Under the pieces are notes generated by a model. It ran no database searches. It worked only from the letters and a program-made list of their open reading frames with translations, and was not told the origin of the DNA. Both the position numbers and the translations under genes were made by a program. A stretch of DNA of 64,000 nt from Dethiothermospora halolimnae (GTDB lineage Bacteria; Bacillota; Clostridia; Tissierellales; VENL01): positions 1-64,000 of the forward strand of contig NZ_JBAKFX010000011.1 in NCBI RefSeq assembly GCF_037577855.1, written 5' to 3'. This document shows positions 35,073 to 43,992 of this stretch, piece by piece; position 1 is the stretch's first letter; each line of letters starts with the position of its first letter.

Positions 35073-37218
35073 TCACTTTTGCCCCTCTCACATTGTTAAT
35101 AATCCTGATTAAGATTTCTAAGGCTATAATAGCAATTATGCCCAATATTCCTCCTAATATTATTCCATAGATAGTTCTAACTGATGACAAATATAAGGGG
35201 CTTCTTAAATGACTAAAGGTATTAAGTACTGAAGTAAATCCTATACTTCCAGCAAAAGCAAATGGTAATATGAATTTATCATACTTTTTATATGCCATAT
35301 ATATACATGCTATTATTGATGGAAATGCTATTAAAAACTCTTTATTTCTAGGCCTTGCCAATAATTCGTTTTCTAAAAAGTTTCTAAAAATCATTTCAAG
35401 GTTAGTTGGTTGTATCTCAGTTTCATGACCTGTTCTTGCTATATAAATATAACCCACTACCAATAAAACTAGTCCACCGATTACATACTTGATCTTTATA
35501 TTAGTATCTAAAAATGTTACTATTTCTTTTTTCTTAATCCCCGGTCTATCTAGTTTTTGTGATGGCCTATTATATCCAAATTCTGAGAAGTATAATAAAA
35601 CAAATATAATCATAGGCAATAATTGACTTATTTTTACTCCTCTATAAATGTCAATTTCTAACAAATATTTTATATCAGATAATATAGAGCCAATATATAG
35701 ACCTCCAACAAGGGCAATAAATACAGAAATAACCAATGTTACCATTGAGTCTAATATAACCTTTTTCATATCCCTTTTCTTGTTTTTGTTAATACTGATT
35801 TTTCTTGATTTTCTTATTACATATAAGGAACTTAATCCTGGAAATATTATAGCAGATCCTAATGCCAATACCTTATCTGCTAGACTAGGAGCAAAATAAA
35901 CCGCTCCAAATATACACACTATACTAAATATAGCTATAGCTATTTCTATTCTATCATCTAACTTAATTAATCCCCTCAATAATATCATTCCAAATATAAC
36001 TAACCCCATACCTAGTAATCCTAATCTTAAAGGTCCAATATCATTATTAGCCATCACTGTTGAGGTTCCTATAGATATATTGTGTTCAGCTAATCTATCT
36101 TTAAGACTATCAAAGGTTCTCTGATACTCTTCAATATCAGTTACATATTTGTATTCATCATATTTGAAGCCTCTAAAGTATACGGCCCTAATATTTCTTT
36201 CTGTTATAGCCCTATACATAGCATTTTCTATTTCTTCTGCTCCTTCATAATTATAATATTTGTATCGTATCTGAACCCAGTCCCATACTGAAAACACACG
36301 GACACTATTATAATCTATTTTAGGAATTAGTTCACCCATTCCTTCCTGCTTTATATGTTGCCTTTGAACAACATCCTCCACAATACCAACTTTTATATCA
36401 CTATCTTTTAGATATTCAACTAATTCCCCTTGAGAACCCCCATGGCCCAATACTTCTTTACCTGAAAAAATCATAGTAGATGGTTTAATATTAAATTTTT
36501 TAGTTTCATTTATATAGGCATCTACCAACTTATTTGGATATCTAGAAAAATTTTTGGGTCTAGGAACTACCTTTAATCCACTGGATTTTATTAACTCTAC
36601 CTTTTCTTTATCAAACCCTAGTCCAATACTGTCCACCTCTGATGTGACTAATCTATCTTCTGCTCTAACTATCTTTCCATTTACATCCTTAATTGACTGT
36701 GCTGTAGTAAATAAAGCCTCTTCCGCTTTTCCATCAACTATGATAAAAGACCTTTCCCCTTCTATGATACTATAAAAGTCAGTTGGGTATCTTTCAGTAA
36801 GTCCATCTTTTATAAAATCAAGTAGCCTCTGGGACTTTGTTATAGCTACTAAATCAAATTTATCTATTTCTTCATTATCAACTTTGTCTATAAATTCCTT
36901 TGGATAGTTTTCTTTCCAATCTAACTGGTTAATAATATTTTCCACCATTTTTATTTCTATCTCTTCATTCTCCTTTTCCAAAGAAGCAAAGGATTCCTCT
37001 TCTATGGCAACCGAATTAGCCCCCATACTTTTTAACCTTTTAAACCACCATCCTAAATCTTCATCGGATTGTTTTGCTAATTTTTCTATATCATAATAAT
37101 CTAAAATAATTTCTACACCTTTATTATTTGATTCAATCTTAGCTCTATCGTATATAGTAAAAACCATAGTAAATAAACTAATTATTATTATTCCAATAGC
37201 TAATAATCTCTTTTTCAT
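35065..37218 (-). CDS. DUF5693 membrane protein linked to csaB
   Basis: This 717-residue protein has an N-terminal signal-anchor helix (LLAIGIIIISLFTMVFTI). A large external domain (about 30-385) contains GVEIILDYYDIEKLA, RYPNKLVDAYI, VRVFSVWDWVQIRY and AVYFRGFKYDEY. At least eight C-terminal helices follow (390-710). This is the DUF5693 arrangement; in many Firmicutes it lies directly before csaB and tagA, as here. Function is unknown. Context and topology suggest a role in export, assembly or modification of the pyruvylated wall polymer, which is inference. AAGGGGAG precedes the ATG. Confidence 0.85.
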   Translation of the reverse strand: MKKRLLAIGIIIISLFTMVFTIYDRAKIESNNKGVEIILDYYDIEKLAKQSDEDLGWWFKRLKSMGANSVAIEEESFASLEKENEEIEIKMVENIINQLDWKENYPKEFIDKVDNEEIDKFDLVAITKSQRLLDFIKDGLTERYPTDFYSIIEGERSFIIVDGKAEEALFTTAQSIKDVNGKIVRAEDRLVTSEVDSIGLGFDKEKVELIKSSGLKVVPRPKNFSRYPNKLVDAYINETKKFNIKPSTMIFSGKEVLGHGGSQGELVEYLKDSDIKVGIVEDVVQRQHIKQEGMGELIPKIDYNSVRVFSVWDWVQIRYKYYNYEGAEEIENAMYRAITERNIRAVYFRGFKYDEYKYVTDIEEYQRTFDSLKDRLAEHNISIGTSTVMANNDIGPLRLGLLGMGLVIFGMILLRGLIKLDDRIEIAIAIFSIVCIFGAVYFAPSLADKVLALGSAIIFPGLSSLYVIRKSRKISINKNKKRDMKKVILDSMVTLVISVFIALVGGLYIGSILSDIKYLLEIDIYRGVKISQLLPMIIFVLLYFSEFGYNRPSQKLDRPGIKKKEIVTFLDTNIKIKYVIGGLVLLVVGYIYIARTGHETEIQPTNLEMIFRNFLENELLARPRNKEFLIAFPSIIACIYMAYKKYDKFILPFAFAGSIGFTSVLNTFSHLRSPLYLSSVRTIYGIILGGILGIIAIIALEILIRIINNVRGAKVNE

Positions 37219-37403
37219 ATAATTCTCCCCTTTCGTATATTATGTTTTTTTATCTTATAGTTCAGTTTTTATAATACAATAATTCCCAAACTTCTTAAAA
37301 ACACAGTGTAATTATATCAGAATTTCGTATAACTTACCATAATTTAACCAAAGTTTTGACAAAATAGTAGTATTATAATCTTATATATTACCTATACATA
37401 AGT

Positions 37404-37434
37404 AATTCGAGGGAATATTCCCCTCGAATCTTTA
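37404..37434 (-). terminator. Hairpin between the phosphodiester glycosidase gene and the DUF5693 gene
   Basis: GATTCGAGGG/CCCTCGAAT encloses AATATT. The T run is weak on the minus strand, so termination may be partial. The rest of 37219-37456 holds upstream sequence of the DUF5693 gene. Confidence 0.45.
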
Positions 37435-37456
37435 TAAAAATTATATACCTTTATTA

Positions 37457-40264
37457 TTAAAATAGTGACTGAATTTCATATGTTATTTCGTCATTATTAA
37501 CAGTAAAAACTAACTGTTTCAGATCATATACATCTATGTTTTTATCAGTATTTCCAGTAAACTGAATATATCTAATCCCTGATTTTACATCTGTCTTAAT
37601 TTCCTTGCCACCGTGTATTACAAAGACATTTCTACCATTATTACTATACTTAGAAAGTTCCTCATTAAATAAATCTGCTTCCAACTTATCTATAAATCCA
37701 TTATTTCCTAAAACCGGTTTAGGTAATAATATTATAATATTTTTTTCCTTTGAACCTTTTAATTTCTTTTTGAAATTTAACCATTGCTTAGGGTCTGTGG
37801 CCCTTATACCCTTTTTATTATCATCTAATTGAATAAAAAGGGTATCTTTATAGGTTATGGTAGAATATCCATTGGTGACCTCTAAAATTGGTTTATTAAT
37901 TTTATTCTCAAATTCCTTGTTCATACTTCCCATAATTATTCCAAACTCACTATTATTTATATTATCTTTTATTCTTTCCCCTATATGATACTTCAATAAG
38001 TTATTTGCTTTATCAATACCATTAGTTACAGCAACTTTATACCCACCATCTTTCAACTCTGAATGTTTTTGTAATGGATCCTTAACCGTTGTTTCATCGG
38101 GTAAAACCATATCTTTCGGTTTTATTGGATATAAACCTTCTAATCCATCAAATAGTAGTTTCCCCACATCCTTTTTTAATGGGTCTATCTGAACCACATA
38201 TATATTTTCAAGACTAGCTGGATAACTAACCCCCCTTGGCATTTTCCCAGTGACCCATTTCCATCCATTCCAATTAATCTCATTTGCAAAATCTACTTTG
38301 TATATATTTCCATTGCTATCCTTCAATGTTCCCCTTAACCAATGACCGCTCCCATTACCATATACCCACATTCCTAGTTTACTAGGAGCTTGTTTAAAAG
38401 TATTATTATTGGGATTCATTTTTATATAGGCCGCTCTATTTTCATCGGTCTGACTAAAGTCATAACTTAATTCTATAGAATATTTACCTTCTTTATCATT
38501 CTTTGATTTTTCTATATCTCCTATTACCTTTTCTCTTGGATACGTATCCAGTTGAATATTATCTATGTTCTCAAATCCATCAATAAGTTTTCTATTATAC
38601 CCTACAGATACAGTTATATTTTCTAAGGCATTTCCTAATGTAGCTATGATTGCTCCATATCCTTCTTCTTTTCCGCTATAGAAAGTTCCTTTTTCTATTT
38701 CCCCAACATTTCCAATTACTTCCCATTTTATATCATCAAATTCTATTTTAGCTATATAACCTTCATTGTTTTTCCCATATATATTGTTTATATACATTTC
38801 ACTATTTGTATCTATATATATATTATCAGGATCTATTACTACGTCTTTTAATTCATCTAAAACCTTTACTTTAATGGTAGAAGTTTTCCCCTCATATTCT
38901 GCTTTGATAATTCCTGTTCCTATTTCTTTAGTAGTTAATATATTATCTTCAAATTTCCCCTTTATTCCTTCTATCCGAAACTTCACTTCATCTAAATCCA
39001 CTTCTACAGGATTATAATTTTCATCATAACCTTTTATATTAAATCTTCTTGTTGTATTTACAAATATATTTGTGTCATCGGTCTCAATCTCAATATGTTT
39101 CAGAGGCATCTTTGGTGCATCATTAAATACTCCTAAGCCGTTTATTACTCTTCTTTGTCCTCCATCTGATGGATGATTTACTACCACAGGATTTTCTTCC
39201 CCTTGATAAGCTATTGCCATAGTAGTAGACCCTCCCCCATCCAGATTTATAGCCTCATAGGCTCCCAATTCTATCATTATTTGAGCCAATCTTTCTTGAC
39301 TAACTCCTTTAAAGGAAGCATTCCTACCATCTATTGTTACCATTATAAGCTCACTTCTATCATTAGTAATACCTATAGCAGTCCTTGGATGATTTCCTGT
39401 AATATTGTGGCTAAAGTGAGGTATTGTCCCATTTTTAACAAGGATAGCTCCACCACCTACTGCCATCTTTATTTCTTCAAAGTCCGGTACACTTGTTTTT
39501 TCAACTCTAACCTTATCCCCTATTCTAAATGAATTTAATAGTGTGTTTTTGGCTTGATTTCTTCCTACTAAAATATAGCCATCTTCTGGCATATCTACTG
39601 GTTCTTGTCCCATTCTTATATCTATTACTACTCCATCTTTAACTATAACCTCTGTCATATCCGGATATATTGTATTCCCTATAGTCTTTTCACTCCAATT
39701 TTTATCATACATACATACACTTTCATATAAGCTATTATCTTTATTTTTTGATACTACTTTTATAGAGTGCCCCCACTGGGATTTAACAGCTATATCTGTT
39801 TTCCAATAGGTTATAAATGGAACCTTTTCATTAGTGATAGAGAATACAGCCTTTTCATTTGGCACGTAATCTGGTGTTGATATAAACTCTCCATCAGCTA
39901 TCATTGTTCCTATGGGATAATTATTATTTGTTTTCCAAAAAAAATCTCCGTTTATTCCTGCTATTGCATTTGAACTCTTAACCATATTCGTTATCGTTTC
40001 TTTATGGGATACCCCTTTATCACTAAAAATAGTATCTATATCCGTATACTCATCATTTAAGTCAATTCTAAGTACATTTATATTCCACCAACCATCGGAT
40101 GTAAATCTTTGAAGATTTTCATAAGATACTCCTCCTGTTATCTTTTCACTATTAAGCCTTTCATGTATTATAAAAGGTTCATCAGCTAATCCTATAGTTC
40201 CACTAGATAATAAAATAGATACAGAAACTACTCCTGTCATTATTTTTTTCATAACCTTTTTCAT
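37457..40264 (-). CDS. Large secreted phosphodiester glycosidase (NAGPA-type) with extra domains
   Basis: A signal peptide (IMTGVVSVSILLSSGTIGLA) leads a 935-residue exported protein. The NAGPA-type phosphodiester glycosidase domain covers about residues 60-385, with GINGDFFW, MAVGGGAILVKNG, NHPRTAIGIT and AINLDGGGSTTMAI. One or two Ig-like segments follow (about 390-560), then a carbohydrate-binding-like region with GKYSIELSYDFSQTDENRAA (570-725). The C-terminal part (740-935) has GIIMGSMNK, IIILLPKPVL, FVIHGGKE and GIRYIQFTG, like a degenerate calcineurin-type phosphoesterase. It may trim phosphodiester-linked sugars of wall polymers. GAGGTG precedes the ATG. Confidence 0.85.
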   Translation of the reverse strand: MKKVMKKIMTGVVSVSILLSSGTIGLADEPFIIHERLNSEKITGGVSYENLQRFTSDGWWNINVLRIDLNDEYTDIDTIFSDKGVSHKETITNMVKSSNAIAGINGDFFWKTNNNYPIGTMIADGEFISTPDYVPNEKAVFSITNEKVPFITYWKTDIAVKSQWGHSIKVVSKNKDNSLYESVCMYDKNWSEKTIGNTIYPDMTEVIVKDGVVIDIRMGQEPVDMPEDGYILVGRNQAKNTLLNSFRIGDKVRVEKTSVPDFEEIKMAVGGGAILVKNGTIPHFSHNITGNHPRTAIGITNDRSELIMVTIDGRNASFKGVSQERLAQIMIELGAYEAINLDGGGSTTMAIAYQGEENPVVVNHPSDGGQRRVINGLGVFNDAPKMPLKHIEIETDDTNIFVNTTRRFNIKGYDENYNPVEVDLDEVKFRIEGIKGKFEDNILTTKEIGTGIIKAEYEGKTSTIKVKVLDELKDVVIDPDNIYIDTNSEMYINNIYGKNNEGYIAKIEFDDIKWEVIGNVGEIEKGTFYSGKEEGYGAIIATLGNALENITVSVGYNRKLIDGFENIDNIQLDTYPREKVIGDIEKSKNDKEGKYSIELSYDFSQTDENRAAYIKMNPNNNTFKQAPSKLGMWVYGNGSGHWLRGTLKDSNGNIYKVDFANEINWNGWKWVTGKMPRGVSYPASLENIYVVQIDPLKKDVGKLLFDGLEGLYPIKPKDMVLPDETTVKDPLQKHSELKDGGYKVAVTNGIDKANNLLKYHIGERIKDNINNSEFGIIMGSMNKEFENKINKPILEVTNGYSTITYKDTLFIQLDDNKKGIRATDPKQWLNFKKKLKGSKEKNIIILLPKPVLGNNGFIDKLEADLFNEELSKYSNNGRNVFVIHGGKEIKTDVKSGIRYIQFTGNTDKNIDVYDLKQLVFTVNNDEITYEIQSLF

Positions 40265-40687
40265 ATAATCACCTCATTATCTTCCCTATGTATTATTTAA
40301 TCCTCAACTATTATAGTTATATATATAATAAAACCCTAATTTAAATGTTGTTATTTACTAAACTATACTAAACATTTTATCAAATAAGCCTAGGTTTTAA
40401 AACATGTTATTTTAGTATTTACTGTTATTTATTTGTAATAATTATCCCTTGCCTAACCCCTACATATTTAGACGAAAAATCACATATATAGTTTCATATC
40501 AACGGACAAAAGTGCAAAGAATAGGGATTTTGTAATCCCACAATTTATGTTAAGATTCGATATATTTGATTCACATATAAAAAATATTCCCTAATGAGAT
40601 AATAACATAAAATTATATCATTAGGGAATATTTTTTATATTAAAATTTATTTTCTATCATTACTATATATTTACTAGTTATCATTAA
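40265..40687. other. Intergenic region with a terminator, otherwise empty
   Basis: AT-rich sequence without recognisable genes. The upstream part is presumably promoter space for the glycosidase gene. A long perfect terminator stem is at 40577-40637. Confidence 0.5.
40577..40637 (-). terminator. Long-stem terminator after the exported coiled-coil protein gene
   Basis: AAAAATATTCCCTAATGA and TCATTAGGGAATATTTTT pair over 18-19 bp around a 22-nt loop, about 50 bp past the stop at 40688. Confidence 0.75.
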
Positions 40688-41257
40688 CTATTTTATTTTA
40701 TAACTGCCCCTAACCATAAATATGGCATAATTATCTACATAAACACCTCTACCGTCACTTCTAGGTATTATTAATAGGTGGTTTAATGGGATGCTTTGGT
40801 TCATCTTAATGTCTACACCTTCCGTTACATCAGATAATCCTCCCAAATCACTTGTAATGGCAGTAGCTTTACCTCCCCTTAGTATAATCTCAGTTCCCCC
40901 ATCGCATATAAGCTGCTGTCCTTTACTAAGTTCCACGACTTCAAGGTTAGCATCGTCATTAACACCGGTATTATCTATAGGTTTGTCATTTACTCCCTTA
41001 TAAGCTTTTTTTAACATATCATTTTCTTCTTTTAGTTTATCTATTTCTTCCGTATTACTATCAATTTCACTAAATATCTTTTCAATCTTCTCATCAAAAT
41101 AGTACTTTATCTGTTCCATTCTTTTTTCTACATAGCTAAGGGTGACAAGGGGGTCATCTTCATTACCTGGACTTGCCAATACCACTTTCCCAATGGTAGT
41201 TAAAGTTAGTATTATAAGTAAACCATAGATTATTTTTTTCTTCTTGTTATATTTCAC
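40688..41257 (-). CDS. Exported protein with coiled coil, function unknown
   Basis: About 189 residues: a basic start with a membrane segment (IIYGLLIILTLTTIGKVVLA), a coiled coil (about 45-85, VEKRMEQIKYYFDEKIEKIF) and a C-terminal domain. The latter contains LSKGQQLICDGGTEIILRGG, LGGLSDVTEG and HLLIIPRSDGRGVYV, a pattern I associate with uncharacterised clostridial proteins. An upstream ATG at 41266 abuts AGGAGG; the GTG at 41257 has the better nine-base spacing. It follows ndoA but is separated by 220 bp. Confidence 0.75.
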   Translation of the reverse strand: MKYNKKKKIIYGLLIILTLTTIGKVVLASPGNEDDPLVTLSYVEKRMEQIKYYFDEKIEKIFSEIDSNTEEIDKLKEENDMLKKAYKGVNDKPIDNTGVNDDANLEVVELSKGQQLICDGGTEIILRGGKATAITSDLGGLSDVTEGVDIKMNQSIPLNHLLIIPRSDGRGVYVDNYAIFMVRGSYKIK

Positions 41258-41479
41258 TGTATTCATCCTCCTAATAATACCCTCGAACAAGTTCGAAGTT
41301 GCTATTTAAATTATAACTGAACAAAACTCCATTATAATATACATTTCGACATATTTATTTATATTCCTTTTTAAAAATGTTATTTCCGAGTAAATAGTAT
41401 TTTAATGGAGAATTGAGAAGGAAGAGAGGAGAGAGTTTTGGACAAAATAAAGGAGCCTGGATTTTTTCCACGCTCTTAA

Positions 41480-41830
41480 TTAGAAATCTATTAGACCTAT
41501 ACTTATTTTTAAGCACTCATTTACTTTTTCCATTAATTCTTCATCGAAATGTCCAACCTTTTCCCTTAATCTTTTTTTATCAATGGTTCTAATTTGTTCT
41601 AGCAAAACTACTGAATCCTTTGGTAATCCAAAATCCGGTGCAGTTATTTCAATATGTGTCGGTAATTTTGCTTTGTTTATTTGTGAGGTAATAGCTGCAA
41701 TAATGATTGTAGGACTATACTTATTTCCTATATCATTTTGTATAACTAAAACCGGTCTTACACCGCCCTGTTCTGAGCCAATAACAGGACTTAAATCAGC
41801 ATAAAATACATCTCCTCTTTTTACAATCAC
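41480..41830 (-). CDS. ndoA: Endoribonuclease toxin NdoA/EndoA (MazF family)
   Basis: MazF-type toxins cleave mRNA at a short sequence; the Bacillus homologue cuts UACAU. Read from the GTG at 41830 the protein has 116 residues and begins MIVKRGDVFYADLSPVIGSEQGG. It is nearly the Bacillus EndoA sequence throughout (RPVLVIQNDIGNKYSPTIII, KLPTHIEI, DSVVLLEQIRTIDK). An ATG at 41842 would add four residues. The GTG overlaps the antitoxin stop as GTGA, giving translational coupling. Order alr-ndoAI-ndoA is as in Bacillus. Confidence 0.95.
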   Translation of the reverse strand: MIVKRGDVFYADLSPVIGSEQGGVRPVLVIQNDIGNKYSPTIIIAAITSQINKAKLPTHIEITAPDFGLPKDSVVLLEQIRTIDKKRLREKVGHFDEELMEKVNECLKISIGLIDF

Positions 41831-42108
41831 GATGTTCCACATCCTGTCAAACTATCTTCATAATTACACAACTCTCTAAAATCCTCTTCTATCCCTATTT
41901 CAGCCAATGCCAAATTAAGTTGTGCCATTTCTCTATATCCCGTCTTTAGTTCCTCTCTTATCTCCATCTTTTTTCTTTCCCTTATATACAACTTCATGGC
42001 CTCTCTTATAAACTCACTTCTATTCTTTTTTTCTATAGATACTATTCCATCTATTTCTTCTAATAAACTATCTGGTAAACTTATCATTATTCTTTTTGTT
42101 TCGGCCAT
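41827..42108 (-). CDS. ndoAI: Antitoxin NdoAI (MazE/RHH family)
   Basis: The 93-residue protein begins MAETKRIMISLPDSLLEEID, a ribbon-helix-helix DNA-binding N-terminus. RSEFIREAMKLYIRERKK follows, and an acidic C-terminal tail (IGIEEDFRELCNYEDS) should bind and block the toxin. The start at 42108 has GGAGGTG seven bases upstream; the frame to 42129 lacks such support. The pair probably autoregulates through the RHH domain, though no clear operator was picked out. Confidence 0.92.
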   Translation of the reverse strand: MAETKRIMISLPDSLLEEIDGIVSIEKKNRSEFIREAMKLYIRERKKMEIREELKTGYREMAQLNLALAEIGIEEDFRELCNYEDSLTGCGTS

Positions 42109-42267
42109 CTGAGCACCTCCAAAAACCATAGCATATATTTTTAGTTATCTTCCAAGTATTTCCCATATTATAGTATATTCATATATACTCCAGTATATAC
42201 TTGATTATATATTATTTTTTATAAAGGTGTCAATTATAATAATCTTTTATACTTTGTAATATAGACA

Positions 42268-43443
42268 TTATCCTAACAAATAATCCTTTGTTTTCACAAT
42301 TTCTTGATTTTTTATGTAAACCCTAGGCACTCTTCTATTTACCATACAAACAATTTCATAGTTTATAGTATTTAATTTATCAGCAATCTCATCTATATGG
42401 GGACTATTATTAGTTCCATCTCCAAATAATATCACTTCATCACCAATATTAACATTATCGATATCTGTAATATCTATCATACACTGATCCATACATATTC
42501 GCCCTATAACTTCTGCTCTCTTTCCTTTTATACCTACTTCTCCTTTTCCTGTAAGCATTCGGGTAAAACCATCGGCATATCCTATTGGTATAGTTCCTAC
42601 TTTAGTTTCTTTATTTGTTTTATAAATATGTCCATAACTTATACCCTTTCCCTTTGGCAAAGTTTTTACATTGGATATCCTAGCCTTTAGTGTCATTGCA
42701 GGCTTTAATTTAACTTTTTCTTTATTAACTTCCACTGATGGATATAGACCATAAAGCATTATACCTGCCCTAACCATATCTAAACTATATTCTGGTATAT
42801 CTATTACCGTTGCACTATTTGCCACGTGTTTTATAGGTATATTTATTTCTAACTTTTCGAGTTCATTAATAATCCAACTATATTTTTTATACTGTTCCTT
42901 TGTTTCTGTTTTATCCTTCTCATCGGCAACAGCAAAGTGGGTAAATATACCTTCTATTTCTAAATTGGGTAGACTAAATATTCTCTCAATATCCTTTATA
43001 GATTCTTTCTCTGGTAGAAAACCTAATCTACTCATACCAGTATCAACTTTTATATGGATTTTAGCTGCTTTATTCTGTTTTTCCCCTTCAATAGATATTG
43101 ATTTAGCTTGTTCATATGTATAAATAGTTTGTGTTATATCATACTCTATGGCCTCTTTAACCTGGGAATCAGGATTATATCCTAGTAATAATATAGGAGC
43201 TTTTATCCCAGATTTCCGTAATTCTATAGCTTCAGAAAGGGTTGCAACAGCTAATCTATCTCCTCCATTTTCAAGAAATGTTTTTGCTATAGTTGTTGCA
43301 CCATGTCCATATCCATCTGCCTTTACAACGGCAGTAACCATAGCACCTTTGTCAATTACTCTTCTTACTTCTTTAATATTATGGGCTAAATTATCTAAAT
43401 TAATTTCTGCCCAAACCGGTCTTACCTTATCTAGTTTTCCCAT
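42268..43443 (-). CDS. alr: Alanine racemase
   Basis: This PLP enzyme makes D-alanine for peptidoglycan. The PLP lysine is Lys41 in AVVKADGYGHG. Further motifs are KVDTGMSRLGF, THFAVAD, HVANSATVIDIPEYSLDMVRAGIMLYGLYPS (summarised), GISYGHIY with the catalytic tyrosine, and GRICMDQCMIDITD. Length is 391 residues, normal. GGGGGA precedes the ATG. It lies upstream of the ndoAI-ndoA pair and downstream of the CBS and AcpS-NnrD genes. Confidence 0.96.
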   Translation of the reverse strand: MGKLDKVRPVWAEINLDNLAHNIKEVRRVIDKGAMVTAVVKADGYGHGATTIAKTFLENGGDRLAVATLSEAIELRKSGIKAPILLLGYNPDSQVKEAIEYDITQTIYTYEQAKSISIEGEKQNKAAKIHIKVDTGMSRLGFLPEKESIKDIERIFSLPNLEIEGIFTHFAVADEKDKTETKEQYKKYSWIINELEKLEINIPIKHVANSATVIDIPEYSLDMVRAGIMLYGLYPSVEVNKEKVKLKPAMTLKARISNVKTLPKGKGISYGHIYKTNKETKVGTIPIGYADGFTRMLTGKGEVGIKGKRAEVIGRICMDQCMIDITDIDNVNIGDEVILFGDGTNNSPHIDEIADKLNTINYEIVCMVNRRVPRVYIKNQEIVKTKDYLLG

Positions 43444-43533
43444 AATTTATTCCCCCAAAGTTTAAAAGTTATTTGTCCAAATTTTATGATATTTATAACT
43501 TTAGTATTTGTCAACAATTTTATTATATTAATT

Positions 43534-43977
43534 TTATAAAGTTTTAACTATGTCCAATCTAGATATGATTCCAGCTAATTTGTTATTATCATTTACTATG
43601 GGAACTCTATTTACTTTTTTATTAATCATGGTGTTAGCTACTTCCTTTACATCATCTTCTTCATGGCAGGTTATCACATTGGTAGTCATTAAGTCCTTTA
43701 CCTTATAAGCAACTTTCTTTTTCAATTTATTTTCATACTTTTTTATACTTTCTAAAAAAATATATCCCCCTAATAAGGATACAAAAGCTGGCATACCTAA
43801 TTCTTTATCCCTATATATTAAATCTGATTCTGAAACTATTCCTACAACTTCATTGTTATTATTAATTACTGGTACACCACTTATACCATTATCGGTTATA
43901 ATTTTAATAACTTCTTCTACCGTATCATTTTCTTTAATAGTAATAACTTCCTTTGTCATAATATCTTTAGCTTTCAA
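43534..43977 (-). CDS. CBS-domain pair protein
   Basis: The 147-residue protein consists of two CBS domains (about 5-58 and 88-146: MTKEVITIKENDTVEEVI, GISGVPVINNNNEVVGIVSE, LMTTNVITCHEEDDVKEVA, RVPIVNDNNKLAGIISRLDI). They are joined by a lysine-rich linker. Such pairs bind adenine nucleotides and act as sensors; the partner is unknown. The start is TTG with AGGAGG at good distance. It lies 15 bp downstream of the AcpS-NnrD gene. Confidence 0.9.
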   Translation of the reverse strand: MKAKDIMTKEVITIKENDTVEEVIKIITDNGISGVPVINNNNEVVGIVSESDLIYRDKELGMPAFVSLLGGYIFLESIKKYENKLKKKVAYKVKDLMTTNVITCHEEDDVKEVANTMINKKVNRVPIVNDNNKLAGIISRLDIVKTL

Positions 43978-43992
43978 TATGAAACCTCCTAA

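Noticed and set aside
37356..37379. TTGACA and TATAAT on the plus strand as a promoter
   Set aside because: The spacer is only 12 bp and no plus-strand gene follows.
41480..42108. ndoA/ndoAI as an acquired mobile toxin-antitoxin module
   Set aside because: Synteny with alr and close similarity to Bacillus EndoA point to the conserved chromosomal locus rather than recent transfer.
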